A stretch of DNA of 64,000 bases, from positions 868,001-932,000 of the forward strand of contig BPHK01000001.1 in the NCBI GenBank assembly GCA_026003495.1, read 5' to 3'. Every line of letters starts with the position of its first letter. Positions within the stretch are counted from its first letter, which is position 1. The notes under the pieces were generated by a model. It was not told where the DNA came from, made no database searches, and saw only the letters and a program-made list of their open reading frames with translations. Shown here one piece after another: positions 7,738-17,622 of the stretch. The translations under genes were made by a program, and so were the position numbers. This DNA comes from Candidatus Kapaibacterium sp. GTDB lineage: Bacteria; Bacteroidota; Ignavibacteria; Kapaibacteriales; NICIL-2.

Positions 7738-10161
7738 ATGGCAATCAAGGAACCAGTGCCTCTTTCTGTCGAGCAACTTCGGTGGCGGTGCGACGAACGC
7801 ATCTTCGACTTTCGGACGACCAAGGAGCTTGTCCCATTGCGGGGGATTGTCGGCCAGCAGCGTGCGATCGAAGCTATTGAGCTTGGTGCTGCAATCGAAT
7901 CGCGGGGCTACAACATCTTCGTCATGAGTTTGCTGGGCACAGGGCGATTGACAACCGTCAAACAAGTGTTGGAGCCGATTGCACAGCGGCGGCAATCGTT
8001 CTACGACTTTGCCTATGTGCACAACTTCACCAATCCGATGATGCCGCGCCTGTTGCGATTTCGAGCAGGGAGGGCACGGCAGTTTGCGCGTGCGCTCGAA
8101 GAGACGATCGGCTTCCTTCGTACACGCATTGCAGAACTTTTTCGGGAGGAAGCCTTTCAGAAGAGTCGTTCGGCGATCATCCAGCGATTCCGCACCAAAG
8201 AGGCTGCACTCCTGGAACAGTTCAACGCGCAGATTGCGCCGCAAGGATTTACCCTCGGACAGGTAACCGATCCGGATGGCTCTACTCGCTTCGAGCTGTT
8301 TGCGATCATCCGGGGCAAGCCGTATTCCCTCGACCAAATCGCGGCGCTCGTCGGAGAGGGAAAGCTCAGCGAACGCCGCGCGCAGCGCATCGTCGGCACC
8401 TATCTCAAACTCCGCGAAGAGCTCGTCTCAATGACCTATCGCGGACAAGAAATGCAACGCGCCTTCCAGCAGGCTTTGCTCGATCACACACGCAAAGCCG
8501 CAGGGATCATCGTTGCTGCCGCATTCGACGAACTCCGCGCTCGCTTTGCAGAAGAGGAGGCAGTGGCCGAATATCTCGACGACTGCCAACGCGACCTTAT
8601 CGAGAACATTGAGCTTTTCTCGCCTCAATTCAGCGGTACTCCTGAGGCAGAATTGCCCGACGGCCGCTCCCTTGCGGATAAGCTCAAGGAGTACACCGTC
8701 AACATCATCGTGGACAACGCCGAAACGCGCTCTGCGCCAATCATCATCGAGACGTTCCCCACCTATACCAATCTCTTCGGAACGATCGAGCGTCATTACG
8801 ATCGCCAGGGCATAGTTCGAAGTGACTTTACGATGATCAAAGCAGGAGCAGTTCTGCGCGCCGACGGCGGGTACCTCATCGTCAATGCCAGCGATGTACT
8901 GAGCGACCCCCAAGTGTGGCAAACATTGCGGCGTATTCTGCTCTACGGCAAGCTCGAGATCCAACCCCCTGAACCGAGTAGTACCGCGCTCAAGCCAGAG
9001 CTTATTGATGTCAACGTCAAAGTCGTCATGCTCGGGGATTACCAGACCTACCTCGCACTTGCTGCACTGGAGGAAGACTTCACGAAAATGTTCAAGATCG
9101 CTGCCGAGTTCGACTATGAAACCGACCGCAGTGAGAAAATGCTGCAGAACTTCGCTCGCTTCGTTGCTCGGTTGTGCGAGGAGGAAAACGTCCTCCACGC
9201 GCGCCCGTCCGGTGTGGCAGCACTCATCGAATGGGCAGTCGAGCGTGCTGAAGACAAAAACAAGATCACGATCAACTTCAGCGATGTCTCCGACGTCATC
9301 CGCGAAGCATCGTTTGTTGCACAGCAGCATCGGAAGCGCTTCTTCGATCGCGAGTGCGTTCAGGAGGCGCTTCGTCTGCGGCGCCGTCGAACGGAGCTCC
9401 AAGACGTCAAGATCAAAAGTCAAATCCTCCAAGGCGTCTTGATGATAGACGTTCGCGGTGCACGCATCGGGCAAATCAACGGGCTGACGGTCTATTCTAC
9501 TGGGTTGATTTCGTTCGGCAAACCTGCACGGATCACTGCATCCACAGGCGCGGGGAATGCTGGCATCATTGACATCGAGCACGAAGCCGCGCTTGGCGGC
9601 AACATCTACCGCAAGGGCGTGCTCACGATCCCGGGATTGCTCCGCGAGTATTTTGGTCAGCGGCGTCCGCTCGCACTTTCGGCAAGCATCAGCTTCGAGC
9701 AGAACTACGGAGGAATTGATGGCGACAGTGCCAGCCTTGCCGAACTCTATGCGATCCTTTCCTCACTGGCGCGAGTGCCACTGCTGCAATCAATCGCCGT
9801 CACCGGAAGCATCAACCAAAAAGGCGACGTTCAACCCGTCGGTGGTGTCAACGAAAAAATTATCGGTTTTTTCGAAATCTGCCAACAGCATGGGCTTGAT
9901 GGATCGCACGGTGTCATCATTCCGCACCAGAACGTCGCCGACCTGATGTTGCCCGAACCATTGCTCGAAGCAGCACGCAATGGACGCTTCCGTATTTGGG
10001 CGATCCGCCACTTCACCGAGGGCATTCCGATTCTGACCGGCATGGAAGCTGGGGAGATGTTGCCAGACTTTAGCTATCGGCCTGGAACGTTCCTCCACGC
10101 TGTCGATCAGCGATTGGAAGAGCTTGCACTCATTGCGCGAGACTACGCGCGGACACTCTAA
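7738..10161 (+). CDS. Lon-like ATP-dependent protease (LonB/YcbZ-type, AAA_32)
   Basis: An 807-residue protein of the Lon-related family typified by E. coli YcbZ. The N-terminal half is an AAA-like ATPase with the altered Walker A of this family (VMSLLGTGRLTT instead of GxxGxGKT) and a long inserted helical region. The C-terminal third is a Lon-type protease domain with catalytic Ser664 (in GGIDGDSASLAE) and Lys707 (in GGVNEKI), 43 residues apart as in E. coli Lon. Upstream in-frame coding is rejected because similarity begins at MAIKEPVPLS. A box CAATTTTG at about 7707 resembles the -7 element with one mismatch. It is convergent with ruvC; its substrates are unknown. Confidence 0.93.
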   Translation: MAIKEPVPLSVEQLRWRCDERIFDFRTTKELVPLRGIVGQQRAIEAIELGAAIESRGYNIFVMSLLGTGRLTTVKQVLEPIAQRRQSFYDFAYVHNFTNPMMPRLLRFRAGRARQFARALEETIGFLRTRIAELFREEAFQKSRSAIIQRFRTKEAALLEQFNAQIAPQGFTLGQVTDPDGSTRFELFAIIRGKPYSLDQIAALVGEGKLSERRAQRIVGTYLKLREELVSMTYRGQEMQRAFQQALLDHTRKAAGIIVAAAFDELRARFAEEEAVAEYLDDCQRDLIENIELFSPQFSGTPEAELPDGRSLADKLKEYTVNIIVDNAETRSAPIIIETFPTYTNLFGTIERHYDRQGIVRSDFTMIKAGAVLRADGGYLIVNASDVLSDPQVWQTLRRILLYGKLEIQPPEPSSTALKPELIDVNVKVVMLGDYQTYLALAALEEDFTKMFKIAAEFDYETDRSEKMLQNFARFVARLCEEENVLHARPSGVAALIEWAVERAEDKNKITINFSDVSDVIREASFVAQQHRKRFFDRECVQEALRLRRRRTELQDVKIKSQILQGVLMIDVRGARIGQINGLTVYSTGLISFGKPARITASTGAGNAGIIDIEHEAALGGNIYRKGVLTIPGLLREYFGQRRPLALSASISFEQNYGGIDGDSASLAELYAILSSLARVPLLQSIAVTGSINQKGDVQPVGGVNEKIIGFFEICQQHGLDGSHGVIIPHQNVADLMLPEPLLEAARNGRFRIWAIRHFTEGIPILTGMEAGEMLPDFSYRPGTFLHAVDQRLEELALIARDYARTL

Positions 10162-10182
10162 CGCAGATCACCAGAGGGAGCA

Positions 10183-10734
10183 TCACCGCCGAACGATTCG
10201 ATCAGGGTTGCGCTCGATGAACTCTTGCCAGCTCGACGCTTTCCTCCGGCTCTGTGTGTTGTGGGAGGCACGGAGGGCATGCGTGATCGCTACAGCGAGC
10301 GCATCGGTTGCATCGAGAAACTCCGGTGTCTCCTCGATCGAGAGCATCGAGCGAACCATGAATGCGACTTGCTCTTTCGATGCATTCCCCTTGCCAGCAA
10401 TGCTCCGTTTGATAAGACGTGCGGCGTACTCAGCGACAGCGAGCTTATGCTGCGCTAGCACGAGCATTGCGACACCTCGTGCATGCGAGAGCTTCAGAAG
10501 TGATTGGACGTTCCGCGCATAGAAGAGCGCTTCCATTGCTGCGGCGCTCGGCTTGGTTCGTTCAACGACGGCACAGAGCCGCTCGTAGATCAACGCAAGT
10601 CGTTCGGGGAGGGCTGGGCTTTTGCGCTGTGCCTCGACAACGCCGTACTCGATCAGGCGCAGGCTGTTGCCTTGAGCTTCGATGATGCCATAGCCGCAGA
10701 TAAGTGAGCCAGGGTCAATGCCGATGATGCGCAT
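10183..10734 (-). CDS. ruvC: Holliday junction resolvase RuvC
   Basis: A 183-residue endonuclease that cuts Holliday junctions in recombinational repair together with RuvAB. The catalytic acids are all in place: Asp7 in IIGIDPG, Glu68 in MEALFYARN, and Asp141 and Asp144 in DATDALAVAITH. The KGNASKEQV segment matches the family. ATG 10734 is chosen because the protein starts MRIIGIDPG; coding upstream of it belongs to the helicase, whose last 20 bases overlap the ruvC start. ruvA and ruvB are not in the window. Confidence 0.96.
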   Translation of the reverse strand: MRIIGIDPGSLICGYGIIEAQGNSLRLIEYGVVEAQRKSPALPERLALIYERLCAVVERTKPSAAAMEALFYARNVQSLLKLSHARGVAMLVLAQHKLAVAEYAARLIKRSIAGKGNASKEQVAFMVRSMLSIEETPEFLDATDALAVAITHALRASHNTQSRRKASSWQEFIERNPDRIVRR

Positions 10735-13700
10735 GGTGCTCGTCAGTTGTGAGAAAGGGAGTAAGCTCTTGGGTTGCTGCTGCCGCGTTGGTGATGATAC
10801 CGTGCTGCTCGATAAAGCCAATCAGTGCTGCGTAGTGTGGGCTCAGTTCGAGCAGCTGGCGATTGCCGATGATGATAACCTGGTGCCGCGCGCGCGTGAG
10901 AGCGACGTTCAGCTTCCGGTCAATCGTTCGTCCGTCCAGTTCGGTGAGTGATTCGATGAGCCGAAGGTGCTGTCGGCTGTTGATTGCACACGAGACGATG
11001 ATGTGGTCGCGCTCGGAGCCTTGGAAGCGCTCAACGGTGTCAATGGTCACTTCCTGGCTTAGATCTCCGAGCAACTCGGCAATCATGCGGATCTGCTTGC
11101 GGAAGGGAGTGATGATGCCGATTACCTGGCTCGGTGAGCGAGTGCTCGTAGCATGGGCAAGGGCGCGTGCACATGCAGCAGCGATCTGAGCTTCTGCACG
11201 GTTGTAGCCGCTTGCTGGTTCGCGCGGAGTGTCCACAAAAACAAGTCGGTGGCGCAGGAGCAGTGGCAGCGCCTCGAGTGGGAGCTCATCAGGTGCCTCG
11301 TCCTGCCAACGATGCATCGAACGGAACGTCGTGCCGTAGAACTGTGTGCCGGGAAAGCGTGCGACCAGGTGATGCATTCGCGCCTGCTCAGTGAGCCGAC
11401 CGTATGCATGGGTCCAGCGATTGCGCTTTGCCAAGCGCAGGAGCCGTTCAAAGAGCGAGCGATCGAGTCGCTCAACACCAATTGCCTCCAGGAATGGATG
11501 CTGGACCCTGCATCCGCGCTCATCCTGCTGGACAACTGCTGGGAGCTGGCAGACATCTCCGATCATCACCATCCGCTCTACGCGTACCGCAAGAGCGAGC
11601 AGATGCGGCTCCAGGAGCTGGGAAGCCTCATCTACGATTGCTGTTGTGGGCGCGATCAACGAGAAAAGATGCAGGTTTGCATTCAGGTAGGGGACCGTCG
11701 CTACGATGACACGCGCACGCTGGAGCTGCAACGCTAACTCCGCAAAGTCCTGCGTTTGCGCCGCTTGAGCAAAGGAGATTGCGTTCTGCTCCGATGCGTG
11801 GAGTGAACCTAACCGTAACAGCAGGCCATCGTTCCAGAGATGTTCGAGCGCCGAGCAGATTTCGTCCACGGCTCGATGAGTCAGTGCAGTGCAGAGAATG
11901 ACCTCGCGTGGGTCGGCTAGCAGAGAATCCACCATTGAGCGGAGCATTGTGCTGGTCTTCCCTGTACCTGGCGGTCCCTCGAGCAGAAAATAGTCCTGCG
12001 CGGCAAGGCTGCGGCAGAGCATTTCGTACTGGAGATCGGTCAGCCGAGGCGGTCGGGGAATAGTGCGCGGCTGACTCCGTGGCGCAACGTTCCCCAAAAG
12101 AAGTTGCCTGCGCTCTCGATCAGCGAACGCAAACTGTCCACATGCACGCACCATACTCTCGATCCCGATCGAGAGCACATCTGGATCGAGCGCCCATAAG
12201 CCCTCGCTGGCAAAGAGTCTGCGGTCGAAGAGCTTGTTGCGGAGACTGAGTTCAACGTGATTACGGCTAAGTGAGCGCACTACACACTTGAACACTTGTC
12301 CAGTGATGGTATCACTATCGCGCACGAGAGCGTCATGCCGGTAGAGTACAGCGATGTCCCCAACACGGAATGGATGCACCGGTGGTGTTCGTTCAGTGAA
12401 GTGAAACGTCAGATAGCCACGTTCACAGTTGCTCGCACCTGCGTCGAAGCGGAGGAATGTCAGCGAGCGCAGCTCTTCGCTTTTTTCCTCAATTGCTGAC
12501 CGCCAGAGCGAGGAATAGCCGCCATTGCGCACGGGGCTGCCGACCATCGTGGTAATCCACTCGCGGAAGGCGAATGCAATGAAGGCGTGCAGATAGAGCC
12601 GCTCGTGCTCATCCAGGCTACTGTACGCCTTTTGCCATTGCTGGAGTTTTTGCTGATCAAGTGGTGGCGCTTCAGTTGTATCGAACGTCGCAAGCTGGTC
12701 GAGTGCACGGAAACGGCGGTGTGCTAGGTCGTGGTACATCGCAACGATCTTGTTGCGCATCGCTAGGAAATCTGCCTTGAAGTCATGGAGATTCGGCGCA
12801 TTCCGGATTGGTTCTTCAGCTGAGCGGGAGTAGAGAATTTGGCTTGTTCCCTGGCATCCAGGAAATGCAGCATCGAGCAGAAGGTTGTAGCCAGCAATCT
12901 GCATGAGGTGATTGGGACGCATCCCAACGGTAATCTGAGTACCCGATTGGCTGACTATACGCTGAAGCTGAGTCGGTGGCGCACCAGATTTCAGCTCAAT
13001 GACTGTTTTGTACGCGGGACGTTCACGGTCTTCCAAAAGCACGTCAATGCGACCTTGCACACCGTAGCGTGGAGCGATGAACATTGGCTCCGTCGTTGCT
13101 TGCCCGCGAAGGTGGGAGATCACGCGGCGAAGGACGTCGAGGTGACTGCCGACGTCTTGTTCGACCTGCTCCAGGCTCAGTAATCCGTGCTGCATTGCTG
13201 CGAGCACGTCTACGTAGCGCGCGCGGAGGGCACGTTCAATGGCACGCGACGGTTCGACCTCAGGATCAGCCAGGAGCTCATCGAAGCATGCGTTGACGAC
13301 AGAGCCAACGACCGTTGCAGCGCTCGGGGGATCCATCGAAAGCATCTGCAACAGCACGCGTAGGTGTGTGTTGGTGCTCCCAGTGAAGCATTCTGCAACG
13401 GTGGTTACATCGACGAGCAAATCGGGTTCGAGGATAACGAGCGTTGTATTGGTGCACGCTGCAGTATCGGGTGAAATCCAGCGCGGTGCAATGACGCCAA
13501 GCACAGTACCTGGGCGGATTGCGGTCGCAAGCTGGCGCCATCGGCGGTGGAGTTGGAGTGCGACGGGCAGGTTGCTTGCTTCGATCGTTCCATGGATGAC
13601 AGGGATCATAGCGCCGCTGTCGAGATGGATGGCCGAACGTTCCCGTGCAACGATGCGAAGTGTTGCTTGCTCGTCTGGGGTGGAGTCGTCCGGAACACGC

Positions 13701-14074
13701 GCTGCTTCGAGATCAGCACCGACTGCTCCCTGATGCCACTTCAGCCAGTGGCGCAGGAGCGCAAATGCAGGCTGAAGCTGTGCGTGCGGGTACTCGATAC
13801 ACTGGCGCAGGGTACGGTAGAGCCAACCGCGGAGTTTTTCCAGCTCAGCAGCAAGATGGGGAGGGACCCCGAGCGCTTGGTGGACGTACACCTGTCGCGA
13901 AGCAACGCTAGCGAAGGTCTGCAGTTCATCGTCTGTTGCGAGGGTATAGCTTGCGCAGAGGAGCTCATCGAGCAAGCGGCATCGCTCGAGCGACGGTGCT
14001 TCCAGCTCCTGTTCGATTCTCGCAAGTTCATTGAGCAGACTTGCCGATTCTGCCTCGGTCAATCGCCGTGCCAT
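10715..14074 (-). CDS. Dna2-like nuclease-helicase (superfamily 1)
   Basis: A 1119-residue two-part enzyme. The N-terminal half carries a PD-(D/E)xK-type nuclease signature: GRIDVLLED then YKTVIELKSG, the spacing and form seen in Dna2 and Cas4-type nucleases. The C-terminal half is a UPF1/Dna2-like SF1 helicase with Walker A EGPPGTGKTS, Walker B IVDEASQLLEPH, motif III GDVCQLPAV, motif V DTVERFQGSERD and motif VI NVALTRARHQVI. Dna2-type enzymes cut 5' flaps and resect DNA ends. Whether the iron-sulfur cysteines of Dna2 are present could not be settled. It overlaps ruvC and follows recJ by 30 bases, so the three are likely one repair operon. Confidence 0.88.
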   Translation of the reverse strand: MARRLTEAESASLLNELARIEQELEAPSLERCRLLDELLCASYTLATDDELQTFASVASRQVYVHQALGVPPHLAAELEKLRGWLYRTLRQCIEYPHAQLQPAFALLRHWLKWHQGAVGADLEAARVPDDSTPDEQATLRIVARERSAIHLDSGAMIPVIHGTIEASNLPVALQLHRRWRQLATAIRPGTVLGVIAPRWISPDTAACTNTTLVILEPDLLVDVTTVAECFTGSTNTHLRVLLQMLSMDPPSAATVVGSVVNACFDELLADPEVEPSRAIERALRARYVDVLAAMQHGLLSLEQVEQDVGSHLDVLRRVISHLRGQATTEPMFIAPRYGVQGRIDVLLEDRERPAYKTVIELKSGAPPTQLQRIVSQSGTQITVGMRPNHLMQIAGYNLLLDAAFPGCQGTSQILYSRSAEEPIRNAPNLHDFKADFLAMRNKIVAMYHDLAHRRFRALDQLATFDTTEAPPLDQQKLQQWQKAYSSLDEHERLYLHAFIAFAFREWITTMVGSPVRNGGYSSLWRSAIEEKSEELRSLTFLRFDAGASNCERGYLTFHFTERTPPVHPFRVGDIAVLYRHDALVRDSDTITGQVFKCVVRSLSRNHVELSLRNKLFDRRLFASEGLWALDPDVLSIGIESMVRACGQFAFADRERRQLLLGNVAPRSQPRTIPRPPRLTDLQYEMLCRSLAAQDYFLLEGPPGTGKTSTMLRSMVDSLLADPREVILCTALTHRAVDEICSALEHLWNDGLLLRLGSLHASEQNAISFAQAAQTQDFAELALQLQRARVIVATVPYLNANLHLFSLIAPTTAIVDEASQLLEPHLLALAVRVERMVMIGDVCQLPAVVQQDERGCRVQHPFLEAIGVERLDRSLFERLLRLAKRNRWTHAYGRLTEQARMHHLVARFPGTQFYGTTFRSMHRWQDEAPDELPLEALPLLLRHRLVFVDTPREPASGYNRAEAQIAAACARALAHATSTRSPSQVIGIITPFRKQIRMIAELLGDLSQEVTIDTVERFQGSERDHIIVSCAINSRQHLRLIESLTELDGRTIDRKLNVALTRARHQVIIIGNRQLLELSPHYAALIGFIEQHGIITNAAAATQELTPFLTTDEHHAHHRH

Positions 14075-14104
14075 CGCTATCCCGAAGTGGACGAGGGAAA
14101 AGTA

Positions 14105-15838
14105 TCAGTTCAGCTCCGATTGGAGGTTCTGATCGGACGACGGCCGTATATCCCGCACGCGCAGCAGCGGAATCCCTTTGGTTTCTTCCTCGATGCTGAA
14201 AATCATCGAAAGTGGGACATCCCGCTTGATGCCTGATGCAGCCTCGCTCGGGGCGATGGCATCAATGGCAAAGTTCGATTGCAGGACCCGGAAGCGGTTC
14301 TGGTTGCGACCGTGGGTGCGCACGCTCCCGACGAGCTGGACTCCTGTGGCGAGGAAGAGCGGCTTGGTATTGTTGAAGCCATACGGAGCAAAGCGTGGCA
14401 GGATCTCGAGCATGTTCGGGGTAAGCTCGATAAGCTCCATTGGCGCATCAATTGTCAGTTCCGGCAGGAGCATGTCGTCAGTGACTTGCTCGCTTGCGAT
14501 GCTATTGAACATTTCGGAAAGGAGCGGGACATTTTCCAGACGCAGGGCAAGACCTGCGGCGTGCTTGTGTCCACCAAATTCGAGGAGGAGGGATTCGCAG
14601 CGTTTGAGCGCGGCGTGGATATCGAAGTTGCGAATGCTCCGTGCTGAACCTTTGGCGATGCCATCGTCGCCGGAGGTGAGGAGAATCGTCGGCAAGTGGA
14701 ATTTTTCCACCAGACGCGAGGCGACGATTCCGATGACACCTGGATGCCACGACGCCGAATGGAGTACAAGCGATCGCCGCTGCTGCTGGGCGAGCAACTG
14801 CTCTGCGTGTTGGCGCGCTTGTTCGTAGGTGATTTCGTCGAGCGAGCGGCGTTTTCGGTTGTCATGCTCGAGCGACTGTGCGATGCGGAACGCCAGGAGG
14901 GGATTGGGGTGCATCATCATTTCGACGGCACGCCGTGCATCGCCGAGCCGGCCGGCTGCGTTGATCCGTGGCGCAATGCCATAGACGATGCTCGACGTTG
15001 TGATGCTTCCATAGTCAGCGCCGACACAGTCGAGAAGCCCGCGGAAACCGGGACGCGGGTTGGTGTTGAGTTTGCGCAATCCATGAGCAACGAGGATGCG
15101 GTTCTCGCCGACGAGTGGGACGATGTCGGCAGCCGAGGCGATTGCGACGTAATCGAGGTAGTCAAAAGCACGGTCGTGGAAGCCGCGACGCAGGCAGATT
15201 GCTTCGATGAGTTTGAAGGTAACGCCGCAGGCAGCAAGATGTTTGAACGGATAGGGACATCCTGGCACGAGTGGATCGAGAATCGCAAAGACGCTTGGCA
15301 GAACGTCTGCTGGCTCGTGGTGATCGCAGATGATCACATCGAGTCCCCGTTCCCTCGCGTATGCGAGGATCTCCGTGCTGGTGATGCCACAGTCTACAGT
15401 AATGAGAACCTGTGCACCAGCCTCGAGTGCGGTGTTGATGCTCTGCAGGGATACACCATAGCCTTCGGTGATACGGTCTGGGATGTAGTACGCTACACGT
15501 GCGCCGATCCAGCGGAGGAATTCCACTAGCATCGCCGTCGAGGCGGTGCCATCAACGTCGTAGTCGCCGTGAATCCAGATCGTCTCGCCGCGCGCAATTG
15601 CTTGTTCAATCCGCTCGACCGCGCGTTCCATATCCTGCATCAGGAATGGATCGTGCAGGTCCTCCAGTCGCGGGGCGAAGTACTGCTGTGCATCTGCTGG
15701 TGTCTGCAACCCACGCGAGCCGAGGACACGCGCGATCGGGCGTGGAATGGCTAAGTGCTGGCTGAGCGTCGAGACGATGGATTCATCAGGCTGATCACGC
15801 AATACCCAACGATAGTTCGACAATGTTGTATCGCTCAA
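14105..15838 (-). CDS. recJ: Single-stranded-DNA-specific exonuclease RecJ
   Basis: A 577-residue 5'-3' exonuclease of the DHH family used in RecF-pathway and mismatch repair. Visible motifs are IHGDYDVDGTAS (motif I), DHHEPAD (motif III) and the DHHA1 glycine motif GGHKHAAGLAL, with an OB-like C-terminal part. Length fits the family. It begins MSDTTLSNYRWVLRDQPDE, where RWVLR is the usual RecJ opening. First gene of the minus-strand repair operon recJ, dna2-like, ruvC. Confidence 0.96.
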   Translation of the reverse strand: MSDTTLSNYRWVLRDQPDESIVSTLSQHLAIPRPIARVLGSRGLQTPADAQQYFAPRLEDLHDPFLMQDMERAVERIEQAIARGETIWIHGDYDVDGTASTAMLVEFLRWIGARVAYYIPDRITEGYGVSLQSINTALEAGAQVLITVDCGITSTEILAYARERGLDVIICDHHEPADVLPSVFAILDPLVPGCPYPFKHLAACGVTFKLIEAICLRRGFHDRAFDYLDYVAIASAADIVPLVGENRILVAHGLRKLNTNPRPGFRGLLDCVGADYGSITTSSIVYGIAPRINAAGRLGDARRAVEMMMHPNPLLAFRIAQSLEHDNRKRRSLDEITYEQARQHAEQLLAQQQRRSLVLHSASWHPGVIGIVASRLVEKFHLPTILLTSGDDGIAKGSARSIRNFDIHAALKRCESLLLEFGGHKHAAGLALRLENVPLLSEMFNSIASEQVTDDMLLPELTIDAPMELIELTPNMLEILPRFAPYGFNNTKPLFLATGVQLVGSVRTHGRNQNRFRVLQSNFAIDAIAPSEAASGIKRDVPLSMIFSIEEETKGIPLLRVRDIRPSSDQNLQSELN

Positions 15839-15851
15839 CGATGAACTACTG

Positions 15852-15859
15852 CAAACTTA
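15852..15859 (-). promoter_or_regulatory. Putative -7 promoter box (TAAGTTTG) for recJ
   Basis: Perfect TAnnTTTG match on the minus strand, 13 bases upstream of the recJ ATG. If used, the 5' untranslated region would be only about seven bases. Confidence 0.4.
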
Positions 15860-15938
15860 GCGAATTCCGGTGGAGTTCGGCTCCGTGCGCAACGCGTGCG
15901 ATATTTGTGCCAGCTTGTAGTTGTGTAGTTTCGACGCT

Positions 15939-17033
15939 ATGGCTACGTTCCGTCGGAAGCCGCACCGGAAATCAATTCTCCGTCGCGATGCTGCACGTAT
16001 CGAGGGTGATGAGGGTGATACAGTGGAGGAACGCTCAATTGCGCGTTCAACGCAACTGAAAAAAGATCCCGCAAAACACCGTGCGCGGGCAACGTTTGCC
16101 GGTCGGATCGTTGGTGTTGCGAGCAGCCTCTGGCTTGTCGAGGAAGAACGCGCCTACAGCCAGCCACACAGCGAGCCATTTACACCGACGCATGAGTGTG
16201 TTGCTGGCGGGATAGTTACAACCGACAACGCTGAGTCTGAATCACTGCTTGCCGTAGGAGATTGGGTCGAGTGTGCACTTGCTCCTGATGATGACCGTCG
16301 TGGCGTGATCGTACACGTTCGCCAGCGCCAGACGAAGCTCTTCCGCCGTTCACCTACAGAGCGAGGGGTGCAGGTACTTGCCGCAAATGTTGATCGAGCA
16401 TTTCTTGTTCACGCGGTTGCGTTGCCGCACTTTAGCCGGCGATTGCTCGATCGGCATTTGGTCGCTGCAGAGCAAGGAGGTGTCGAGCCAATCGTCGTGT
16501 TCAACAAGATTGACTTGCCGATATCCCACCAGGTTGAAGATGCCATTGCATACTACCGCGATCGCTTAGGGCTTCGTGTGTGCTTGACCAGCGCAACCAA
16601 CGGCGATGGAGTCGCCGAGCTTCGCTCGCTTGTGGAAGGGGCGACCTGTGTCCTGGTCGGTGCATCCGGCGTGGGGAAGTCGGCACTTGTCAATGCATGC
16701 TTTGGGATCTCGCTTCAGCAAGTGCGCTCAATCTCCCGCAAGTATGAGCGCGGCCGCCATACGACGACCAATGCGCGGCTATTCCATTTGCCATGCGGTG
16801 GCCATCTCATAGATACACCTGGCTTGCGAGAGTTTGCGCTCGCGGATCTTCCCCCCGAGGAGTTGGCATTCTACTTCCACGACTTCGATCCGTACTACCC
16901 GCTGTGCAAGTATTTGCCGTGTACACACACGCACGAGCCGGAGTGCGCAGTGCGTGCTGCTGTCGAGCGGGGCGAGATTCCCTACGAGCGCTACGAAAGC
17001 TACCTGCTTATCTTCGAATCGCTTCAACAATGA
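15939..17033 (+). CDS. rsgA: Ribosome small subunit-dependent GTPase RsgA
   Basis: A 364-residue circularly permuted GTPase that helps late 30S maturation. The motifs appear in the permuted order: G4 VVFNKIDLP, then G1 GASGVGKSALVN, then G3 DTPGLREF. The C-terminal zinc site C-x4-C-x-H-x5-C is seen in CKYLPCTHTHEPEC. An N-terminal OB-fold region precedes the GTPase, after a basic stretch of about 50 residues (MATFRRKPHRK) that is longer than usual. ATG 15939 is chosen; a TTG at 15921 is also in frame. The downstream membrane-barrel gene starts ten bases after its stop. Confidence 0.95.
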   Translation: MATFRRKPHRKSILRRDAARIEGDEGDTVEERSIARSTQLKKDPAKHRARATFAGRIVGVASSLWLVEEERAYSQPHSEPFTPTHECVAGGIVTTDNAESESLLAVGDWVECALAPDDDRRGVIVHVRQRQTKLFRRSPTERGVQVLAANVDRAFLVHAVALPHFSRRLLDRHLVAAEQGGVEPIVVFNKIDLPISHQVEDAIAYYRDRLGLRVCLTSATNGDGVAELRSLVEGATCVLVGASGVGKSALVNACFGISLQQVRSISRKYERGRHTTTNARLFHLPCGGHLIDTPGLREFALADLPPEELAFYFHDFDPYYPLCKYLPCTHTHEPECAVRAAVERGEIPYERYESYLLIFESLQQ

Positions 17034-17043
17034 GGTTCTGACG

Positions 17044-17517
17044 ATGCTCTACCGAGTCGTTTGCTGTGCATTGCTGGCGGTGACGGTCGCCTCAGCGCAA
17101 AAAGGAACAGGGTTTGGGATTATTCTCGGCGACCCAACGGGCTTGACGCTCAAGCACTGGGTGAGCCGCGACCAGGCGATTGCAGCCTCGCTGGGCGGCT
17201 CATACTACGGAGCGCCACGGATCGGCATTGACTACCTCTGGCACTTCAATGCGTTCCGGAGTTCAGTCGTGCTGCTCTACGGCGATGCTGGGCTTGCGAT
17301 CGGCTTTGGAAAAGGTGTGCGATGGTGGGGAGAACGCGGCTACAAGTACTCTGACCGGGACGACACACGGATCGGAGTGCGAGGAATGCTCGGCGTTGAT
17401 GTCCTTCCGCGGGGAGTGCCGCTAGAATTTTTCCTCGAACTGGGCCCACTGGTGACGATCGCGCCAGGCTTTGCTTCGACAGTGGACGTTGCCATTGGCA
17501 TGCGGTTCTATCCCTGA
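17044..17517 (+). CDS. Small secreted protein, probable outer-membrane beta-barrel
   Basis: A 157-residue protein with a short signal peptide (MLYRVVCCALLAVTVASA, cleavage likely before QKG). The rest alternates hydrophobic and polar residues with many glycines (FGIILGDPTGLTLKHW, IAASLGGSYYG) and ends in MRFYP with a terminal aromatic pair, as in small outer-membrane barrels of Bacteroidota. The D-P-T-G-L-T-L-K-x-W opening is like uncharacterised proteins seen in this phylum. It follows rsgA by ten bases and is probably co-transcribed. Function unknown. Confidence 0.7.
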   Translation: MLYRVVCCALLAVTVASAQKGTGFGIILGDPTGLTLKHWVSRDQAIAASLGGSYYGAPRIGIDYLWHFNAFRSSVVLLYGDAGLAIGFGKGVRWWGERGYKYSDRDDTRIGVRGMLGVDVLPRGVPLEFFLELGPLVTIAPGFASTVDVAIGMRFYP

Positions 17518-17550
17518 GAAAGCAAATGCTATTTTCGCAGTGCAGCCTGG

Positions 17551-17578
17551 CAGCGAACTCTTTGCGGGATGTTCGCTG
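17551..17578 (+). terminator. Weak hairpin downstream of the small barrel gene
   Basis: CAGCGAAC pairs with GTTCGCTG (8 base pairs, 12-base loop) and is followed by TTGG, not a T-run. It lies between the barrel gene and nuoG and may act as a weak terminator. Confidence 0.3.
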
Positions 17579-17622
17579 TTGGTATGCATGCCCGATCATC
17601 ACCAGTTGTTGAGCAACGCACC

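Noticed and set aside
8428-9582. 384-codon open frame on the minus strand inside the Lon-like protease gene
   Set aside because: It is antisense to a clearly conserved gene, has no family motif and no ribosome binding site; it is a by-product of codon bias.
17569-17622. Upstream ATG extension of nuoG by 18 residues
   Set aside because: Family similarity starts at MPTITIDG and the extension covers a possible hairpin; kept only as an alternative start.
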